Program-made: the position numbers and the translations under genes | Shown here: positions 8,001-12,998 of the stretch, piece by piece | How the letters are laid out: each line of letters starts with the position of its first letter | How positions within the stretch are numbered: position 1 is the first letter of the stretch | NCBI GenBank assembly: GCA_009733575.1 | Contig: ML769558.1 | Location: 130,608 to 143,605, forward strand | DNA from: Gymnopus androsaceus JB14 | Lineage: Eukaryota > Basidiomycota > Agaricomycetes > Agaricales > Omphalotaceae | Length of the DNA: 12,998 bases | Direction: 5' to 3' | The notes under the pieces: model-generated | Told to the model about the DNA's origin: nothing | Database searches by the model: none | The model's input: the letters and a program-made list of their open reading frames with translations, nothing else

Positions 8001-8139
8001 GCGGGACAATTCTCGTCTTCTTGCTAGGACTAACTACGTCTGCTCCAGATCGTAACGGATTCCAGCCATCCTCTTCAACGGGAGGTCGACGCAAACTGGG
8101 CGGGGGCGAAACAGATACATATCTTTTGCGAGAATTCAT
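5049..8139 (-). CDS. KDZ-family transposase with SWIM and CxC5/CxC6-type clusters, one frame break
   Basis: Exons read 8139-7603, 7555-7411, 7362-7075 and 7020-5049 (about 980 aa), with introns of 47, 48 and 54 nt. The N-terminus (MNSRKRYVSVSPPPSLRRPP) is basic, Pro/Ser-rich and disordered. Exon 2 carries a SWIM-type motif CACPNGDLDCFH (C199, C201, C208, H210). A C..CVH motif follows near 285-295. Exon 4 carries CRC (377-379), CPRC (416-419) and QCTRC (509-512), flanking the conserved RRIGPEPRALGLFNYNN and a DGVSIAF-like stretch, which is the CxC5/CxC6 pattern of fungal KDZ proteins. The C-terminal RNase H-like part has GGIMACWCTHSICYGFH, VVYDFACALGPYC, FVIDGFHAAGHTKCS and SAAECGNSGL, and its Asp and Glu are the likely metal ligands. 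The frame changes by one base between about 5636 and 5655 (LDAAT to YAMPQIRQ) with no splice signal there. This is either an inactivating mutation or a sequence error. The family's role is DNA transposition in the nucleus. Confidence 0.85.
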
Positions 8140-8228
8140 CAAGGAGACAGGAGACTGAGCGCATAGGCGGCCTGATAAATCGCTTATATAAGTGGGGTAC
8201 TGCCTTTCGTCCTTTCTCTTTCTCTTCC
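8140..8228. promoter_or_regulatory. Bidirectional promoter with palindromic TATA box
   Basis: Only 89 bp separate the two divergent start codons. Near the middle is CTTATATAAG (8183-8192), a perfect 10-bp palindrome that reads as a TATA box on both strands, 36 nt before the plus-strand ATG and 43 nt before the minus-strand ATG. On the plus side it is followed by a C/T-rich initiator tract (about 8202-8228). One element could set both transcription starts and so co-regulate transposase and partner. Confidence 0.6.
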
Positions 8229-9715
8229 ATGACTCGCTCTCCAAAGAAGAAGTCTCCACGAAAATCAGCAAAATCAGCATCCCCGGGTAAACCAGTCGCA
8301 GGACCACCAGCGAAGGTAGCTGGGGGACCACGATACTGCAAAAAATGCCCCATGCGGCCCCGCATTGGTACGATCGAGTGCCAGCACAGTGCCGCCTATA
8401 GAAAATGGGTATGTACTCTTGCAATTATTTCTTTTTATCTACTTATTCGACTTACTCCTCTATAGGAAGCACAGCAAGGGCGTGAATTCCTCGGGAATGC
8501 GCCTCATAACCCAGCCCCAAATCCTATACCTGAGCCACGTACCGCAGGCGCTGCAGCTCCGGCCCCAGATGCTCAGCCTTTACCTGAGCCACGTATCACA
8601 GGCGTCGCAGCTCCGGCACCAGATGCTCAACGTTTACCTGAGCCACGTATCACAGGTGTCGCAGCCCCGGCACCAGACGCTCAACGTTTACCTGAGCCAC
8701 GTATCACAGACGTTGCAGCTCCGACTCCATCGAATATCAGTCACGGCAGCGGCAGCTCTCAGTCAATCTTTCCTCAAGTGGGTCCCCAATATGCGACTGC
8801 CATACCGTCGCATTTTCAGCGGCAAGAAGTGGCGACTCAGAGTGAGGGCGAGTATACGACCTTCGGTTCTACTTTTCCCGATTTCTCTTCTCCATCCACA
8901 GCAGCGAGTGAACCTTTCGCTCATCCCTATCTTTATGCATTCAATCAGGTTCTGAGCTTTCTTATTTAGCGACCTATATACTGACGTTTCTCCAGGATAT
9001 GCTACCAGGTTCATTGGGTCCTGATTCATTGCCATCGTCCAGTCCTCTGGTTACACCCTCGAAACCTGATCGCATCCGTGCTAGTGACAGCAAACCTTGC
9101 TTTGGACGTGTCCAAGGCGCTGGTAAAGGAGGAAATGACTGGGGTATGATCAAATTTATGTTAAATGCTTTTCACTCAACTTTACTTCGCTTTGCTTTTA
9201 GTGCCCTTCCGATCACATCCATTACCTAGTCCCGAGCTTACCCTGGGTTGCTCCACCAAGACATATAACCGAAAAATAATCGATATGGTACGAAGAGTAC
9301 GTATCGAACATTTATACACATTCTCTCCTTGTTCACTTGTTCACAGTGTGAAGAAATCAGTCATCGAACCGGTTGTTGGCTTTATCTGGCTGCTCATCAT
9401 CCCAATGTATCTGGTGGCTTCATTCACTATGCCTCTCCTCGGCTGCTGACTGAAGGGCCAGAGCAGGCGGAGATTATGCACAAAGCCGCGAAGGCAACAT
9501 TCCATGGATTAAAGCTCGCCCGTGTCCAGGAAACCGCACAACTCAGTGCTGACCTGCTCAACACTCAAGCCCAATTGGTAGAGTCTCAGAAAAAACAGGT
9601 CGAGATGGAACGGGAATTAGCCGAATATCGTAAAGACTTAGAAGCAAAAGCCCAAGTTGACACGGAAAGGGCTTCACTTATGGCCCAATTGCAGCATGAG
9701 TCGGAACGGAATTAG
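8229..9715 (+). CDS. KDZ-linked partner protein: Cys/His cluster, Pro/Ala repeats, coiled coil, 421 aa
   Basis: Five exons (8229-8408, 8466-8948, 8996-9143, 9202-9287, 9347-9715) join in frame to TAG. Introns are 57, 47, 58 and 59 nt; the second has a weak donor, GTTCTG. Residues 1-30 are Lys/Ser/Pro-rich, like a nuclear-localising, DNA-contacting tail (SPKKKSPRKSAKSASPGK). CKKCPMRPRIGTIECQH (about 38-54) is a C-x2-C..C-x-H possible zinc knuckle. Next come nearly four 18-residue Pro/Ala repeats (about 82-150), then a Ser/Pro-rich region. A conserved-looking Cys/His segment follows (KPCFGRVQGAGKGGNDWG, LGC, CEEISHRTGCWLYLAAHH) at about 250-320. Residues about 350-421 are a charged coiled coil with regular Leu and Gln (AQLSADLLNTQAQLVESQ). 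I do not recognise a named family. A zinc-binding DNA-recognition domain plus oligomerising helix would suit a transposase accessory protein, but that is inference. Confidence 0.75.
8529..8744 (+). repeat. 54-bp in-frame tandem repeat, about 3.8 copies
   Basis: Units start with CCTGAGCCACGT at 8529, 8583, 8637 and 8691, exactly 54 bp apart, and encode PEPRITGVAAPAPDAQRL with few changes. Copies 2 and 3 differ at only three bases (8625 aside, all silent or near-silent), so the array is young. The same DNA gives a repetitive open frame (YLSHVSQ...) in another phase, which is a by-product. Confidence 0.88.
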
Positions 9716-10193
9716 GGTTAGCGGATATCGATCGATCTATCTACATCACTTTTCTCCCATAAAAAGCATGATCGCATCAAACGAATATTAGTTTGTAAAT
9801 CAAATTCAATCGAATATCATCTCAGTTGCGTATTAGCCAGTTTGATACTAGAAATCTGATTGGCTGGAAAATGCTCCAACAATACAAAAATTCCTAATCG
9901 AAAAAGTTTACGACGTGTGGCTAATACGCTCTAGTCCGCGTTTTGATCTCAGGTCTCAGGCATCCAAATCTGGCGTTACGTGGCGGCTGGATTCAGTGGG
10001 AAGAATGGCAAATCAGAATGGCGAATAGATTGCATATGATATTTTATCAGCCAGGAAGGAAGGAAGGATGGATGGATGGATGAAGATTTATCTCATGTCG
10101 CACACGTCGCGGCTTGGAGGATGATTTCTCACGTCTTGCGCTGGAAAAAAAAAACGATCATGATCAAATTATTCGTCTTGCAGTTGAACTCTC
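9716..10193. other. Intergenic region with small inverted repeat and microsatellite
   Basis: No gene is supported. GCGTATTAGCCA at 9828-9839 is matched by its exact reverse complement at 9918-9929, bounding a 102-bp segment. CAAAC..GTTTG forms a small hairpin near 9779-9796. A GGAA/GGAT microsatellite lies at 10053-10083, and an A10 run near 10145 is followed by the palindrome GATCATGATC. The last part is presumably the promoter of the MYND gene; no clear TATA box is seen. Confidence 0.55.
10053..10083. repeat. (GGAA)n(GGAT)n microsatellite
   Basis: Three to four AGGA-phase GGAA units are followed directly by about four GGAT units. The tract is about 110 bp upstream of the MYND gene start. 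Confidence 0.85.
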
Positions 10194-11068
10194 ATGTCGA
10201 AAAATTCTTGCTCTCAGCCGGATCCTACAGTCAAAAAAGCCCTGTTTAGCCTTGAACAACGAAACGTAGGTATACCTGCTTGCTAGTTTTGATTCTGACT
10301 TTCGTCACACAGGCCTGTGGATTCTGCGAACAACTATTCCCGCTCAGGCAATTGAAGCGTTGCCTCGGTTGCAAAGTGTCTGTGTACTGCGTGAATCCAT
10401 TCTTTTTTCATTCCGCCGTGTTCTGTTCAAGGATAACATGTTATTCCCTAGTCCAAGCAATGTCAGGTTGCAGCATGGGGCGACCACAAGCCTATCTGCC
10501 GTTTAGGAAATTCAACTCGGGCTAATTTAGGATCGATGCAAGAGGCAGCTTTAACTGGGTCAAAGAAATATATTGGCCAATATTATGCTAGGGTTCTTGC
10601 TCGAACGCTCAGTCTTCTGTCAGCGGCAGTAGGGATACCTAGAAAAGGTGAACAAATGCAGTCATATATCAAACGGGTGCATGAATTTTCTCGGGCCAAT
10701 GTGGTCGAGATTACTGTTCGAATTAAAAAAGGTACGTGATCTGCACGCACGATTATTTCTTGTACTGAACCCATGTCTACCAAGGGAGTGCTCCCGAATA
10801 TCATCATAGAGACTTGTACTATGTCAAAAATTCTGCCAGATTCGCTCCCACCGCCCTATACAGTCCCACAACCGTTCGAGAAGCATTCATCGCTTCACAT
10901 AACACCCTAAAGACATTTGGTTTTGCCACTGTCATACAGGTTCAGACCCAGGACGGCGAATTGCTGGTATGGTGGTCTAAGACCGATACTATACCTTTCG
11001 CGGCATTGCTTGGAATTTTAGACGGGAACGCTGAAGATGAGCTTGCTCGATGCGGTTGGCGCGATTGA
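10194..11068 (+). CDS. MYND-type zinc-finger protein, 237 aa
   Basis: Four exons (10194-10265, 10313-10390, 10452-10731, 10785-11068) join in frame to TGA, with introns of 47, 61 and 53 nt. After about 25 N-terminal residues (MSKNSCSQPDP...), exons 2 and 3 build a full MYND finger at about residues 26-64: C-x2-C (CGFC), C-x2-C (CLGC), VYC, SKQCQ and WGDHKPIC. That gives all eight zinc ligands, with the splice falling between VYC and SKQC. MYND fingers usually bind proline-rich partner peptides. The rest resembles the tails of small agaricomycete MYND proteins: a helical region (YYARVLARTLSLLSAAVG), then HHRDLYYVKNSARFAPTALY and a C-terminal domain VIQVQTQDGELLVWWSKTD ending DELARCGWRD. No SET domain is present, so it is not a methyltransferase. 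No frame break was seen. Its partner and pathway are unknown. Confidence 0.85.
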
Positions 11069-11892
11069 TTGCGTTATTTACAATTAAATCAAATTCTTAT
11101 TTGCCATTTTGCCGAGCTTGAAAGGCTAGTCTCACTTTTCTGGACTGGAAGCGCTTACCGTACAAATTGCGTTTGTCTTGAGTCTGAACCATCGAAGCAT
11201 CGTGCAAAAGTGAGCTCAAGTGTCAGGGATCTTTCTGAACCATCCTTGGGTGGGTACCAGGTCATAATAGTTACACTGGCTTTACGATGCATGCCATACT
11301 TACTGCATTGCTTGACGGAACAATGAACGAAGGAAGAGGCAAGCCCTTTGTCAGTGCCCGGAAACGCGGTCCGCTGGGCGCTTGCGGCGAGCTCATTGTT
11401 CAAAACGACGACGACGTGCACGGAGATGTTACTTGATATGCTTCGGATCCATCGGGAATAGCTTCGAGTAGCTAGAGGATACTGCGAGCCAAAATTGGCA
11501 TTTAATTGAATCTAAATGAGCTGGTAATGGCCTCGTAACGTGCGTCCAGGTATCAAAACATGAGTTCATTGTACATAACAGCGAGCTCGAGGATGAACAT
11601 GCAATTGTATTTCTGTTGTATTCTGTAAAATGGTTCGAGTTATGTGTCTCAATTGAATACCAGTCAAACATTCTCGTTATGAGATTATAAATACATGTTA
11701 CTAGTATTAAAGTCATTAACGAACATCTGTTTGGATTCTCCGAAATATAAGTTCGCTTGACCTTTTCAAATCAAACTTCGTTGGGCTAAAATCAATCTGC
11801 TGAGTGTTTCGACCACATTCGTGAATTTCTTTTAGAAAATGGTGCAGCAGGCGTGAAGTTATTCAAGAAATGGTCTTCCTCGCTGAGGACTG
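11069..11892. other. Mostly non-coding; short coding-like segment at 11287-11436
   Basis: The stretch after the MYND gene has no well-supported gene. One frame from ATG 11287 to TGA 11434-11436 (49 aa: MHAILTALLDGTMNEGRGK..., ending NDDDVHGDVT) has a protein-like composition and stays open upstream through WVPGHNSYTGFT. It could be the last exon of a decayed gene. From 11440 to 11890 the DNA is AT-rich with many stops in all frames. No RNA gene or repeat was seen. Confidence 0.35.
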
Positions 11893-12226
11893 ATGTCCCG
11901 AAAAAGGTAATTGATCTGTATCACTTACCTTAACCCGATGCCATGACCAAGAATACATCGCTCCGCTGCAGCTAAGCTCGAGGCCAACCGCCTTAAAAGC
12001 CTTCGGCATTATCATCGGTAATCTTGCTATCATAATTTACTTAGCGTACTTGAGTGACACCTTTACTCACAGAAACAAGGACGCCATAAACGCACAACGA
12101 CGTGTTCCTCAGCAAGAGTCCCGCTGCACAAGTCCACCTCTCGTCGTGTTGAAACCTAGGAAGAAGGGTCTAGACATGATCACGTATGAGTTGTATGGCC
12201 TACCATACGCGTCGTTCATGGGATAG
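11893..12226 (+). CDS. Possible small basic protein, three exons, 77 aa
   Basis: Exon 1 is 11893-11906 (14 nt), exon 2 is 11952-12017 and exon 3 is 12073-12226. Introns of 45 and 55 nt start GTAATT and GTAATC and end CCAAG and CACAG, and the spliced frame closes at TAG. The product begins MSRKRIHRSAAAKLEANRLK and continues SLRHYHRNKDAINAQRRV. This Arg/Lys-rich helix with R-x-Y-x3-N-x3-I-N resembles the N-terminal part of transposon-associated basic proteins common in agaricomycetes. The C-terminal half (PPLVVLKPRKKGLDMITYEL...) is not recognised. The frame was found by hand splicing and may be the remnant of a longer gene. Confidence 0.4.
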
Positions 12227-12998
12227 AGACCGACATGGCGTATCAAGTCGCGTAGTGGAAGAAATGGAAGACAGTAGCCACCACATTGTTTTTGCGGCTT
12301 CGTCGTCCAAGCGCCAATGGCGAAGAGCAGAAAAAAGCATGAACCTTTAGGTGTGCAAGAAGGAAAACAGATCAGCGCAATAAAATTGAGCGGACTTGAT
12401 CATGCGGATCCGGAAAAATATTTATTGAGATTGCATGTGCTGGCGCTCCCGCTCCTGTTACTCTCTGTTTTTTCTTAATTCATAAAATCGAACATCATTC
12501 TTGAGGGTCCGTGACGCGTTATGGAAACTTGCGGGGGGGCTATAGAGATTCCTGTAAGCCACTCCAAGTACCTCCAAGTGCGCAACTGCCAACTCTTCGA
12601 TTGCTAAAGTTGTCCCCTTCAAATGTTGTGCAAAAAGGCCTCCGGCTTTCGGCCATTGGCGCTAAACTCGTGACCCCGCCACATTGAGAATACCATGAGA
12701 CACTCCTTCATCGACGAAAGTGTTTGATGTCGGAAAACCACTCGACCCAAGTGAACTCCACGGAAACTGGAATGACGTTCCCGCTGCGAAGTGCTTTCCC
12801 ACCAAAGGTCCAATACAGAAGTGGACCATATCTCGAAATGTAGACCACTCCCAGCCTCTGCGAATTATTTGCAGCGAGATCTTCACACGTTTGAGGCGGC
12901 TCATATAGAAGCTCAAAGGCTTTTCAGCTCGGGTATATCTCGAAAAGAAAAAGAATTAAATGAAGGACTGAACGTGAGAGGGAAGTATCGCACTTCAT
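12227..12998. other. No supported gene; overlapping open frames at 12620-12916
   Basis: The first 400 bp are AT-rich and stop-rich. From about 12620 to 12910 one plus frame (VGKPLDPSELHGNWNDVPAAKCF..., stop 12906-12908) and two minus frames are all open. The plus frame has the more protein-like composition, with charged residues, few Cys and an amphipathic C-terminus SEIFTRLRRLI, but it lacks a good start and I recognise no family. It may be an exon of a gene fragment. A G7 run at 12532-12538 and a small GGCC-rich hairpin near 12640 are the only other features. Confidence 0.3.

Larger units (their letters stand above)
5049..9715. mobile_element. Probable KDZ DNA transposon with divergent passenger gene
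   Basis: A KDZ transposase gene and a second, divergently transcribed gene with transposon-like zinc and coiled-coil features share one short promoter, so they probably moved as one unit. I looked in both flanks (4894-5048 and 9716-9960) for terminal inverted repeats and target-site duplications and found none that match across the pair, so the limits given are those of the coding parts only. Confidence 0.5.

Noticed and set aside
8365..8955. Repetitive 196-codon open frame (YLSHVSQ repeats) on the plus strand
   Set aside because: It is a phase shadow of the 54-bp repeats. The correct frame is set by in-frame splicing from 8229 and by the zinc cluster and coiled coil on either side.
9711..9720. 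TTAGGGTTAG, telomere-like
   Set aside because: It has fewer than two units, overlaps the stop codon of the partner gene, and has no further repeats, so it is chance.
10280..10525. 81-codon frame ending after the first half of the MYND finger
   Set aside because: It reads through an intron at each end. Splicing 10390 to 10452 restores the complete MYND motif, so it is not a separate gene.
5049..11068. A TET/JBP oxygenase gene, since these are reported next to KDZ elements in basidiomycetes
   Set aside because: No HxD...H oxygenase motifs were seen in either neighbour. The downstream gene is a MYND finger protein.

Overview
The window looks like nuclear DNA of a basidiomycete fungus, most likely an agaricomycete. 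Every convincing gene is split by short GT-AG introns of about 45-61 nt, often with a CTGAT-like branch site. The gene families fit too: a fungal cytochrome P450, a KDZ transposase with CxC5/CxC6-type cysteine clusters, a T5orf172/GIY-YIG protein and a small MYND finger protein. No species can be named from the sequence alone.

Layout. (1) 169-1724, plus strand: a cytochrome P450 pseudogene with ten recognisable exons, two single-base frame breaks and loss of the whole 3' part (no ExxR, no heme-binding Cys). (2) 1861-2480 and 3500-3755: two clusters of AT-cored palindromes built on TAGTAA...TTACTA. The first contains an exact 96-bp tandem repeat of two hairpins. The second is largely a 61-bp inverted repeat. 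Between them on the minus strand (3071-2585) lies an apparently intact three-exon gene for a small GIY-YIG-like protein. (3) 3830-4286, plus strand: an unrecognised two-exon gene whose charged tail appears frameshifted. (4) 4709-4893, minus strand: a compact Pol III-like unit with a tRNA-like head (A and B boxes), a long hairpin body and a T8 run. (5) 5049-9715: a divergent pair that is probably a KDZ-type transposon. The minus-strand transposase gene (8139-5049) has SWIM, CxC5/CxC6 and RNase H-like parts and one frame break. The plus-strand partner (8229-9715) has a Cys/His cluster, Pro/Ala repeats and a coiled coil. They share an 89-bp promoter with a single palindromic TATA box. (6) 10194-11068, plus strand: an intact four-exon MYND zinc-finger gene. 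(7) 11069-12998: mostly non-coding or decayed DNA, with one possible small three-exon gene (11893-12226).

Overall this is an accessory, repeat-rich, transposon-marked region. The most unusual points are the palindrome arrays with an inverted hairpin core around the GIY-YIG gene, the hairpin-bearing Pol III unit, and the divergent KDZ/partner pair. Gene models were spliced by hand from reading frames and conserved motifs. No database search was possible, so family names rest on recognised motifs.
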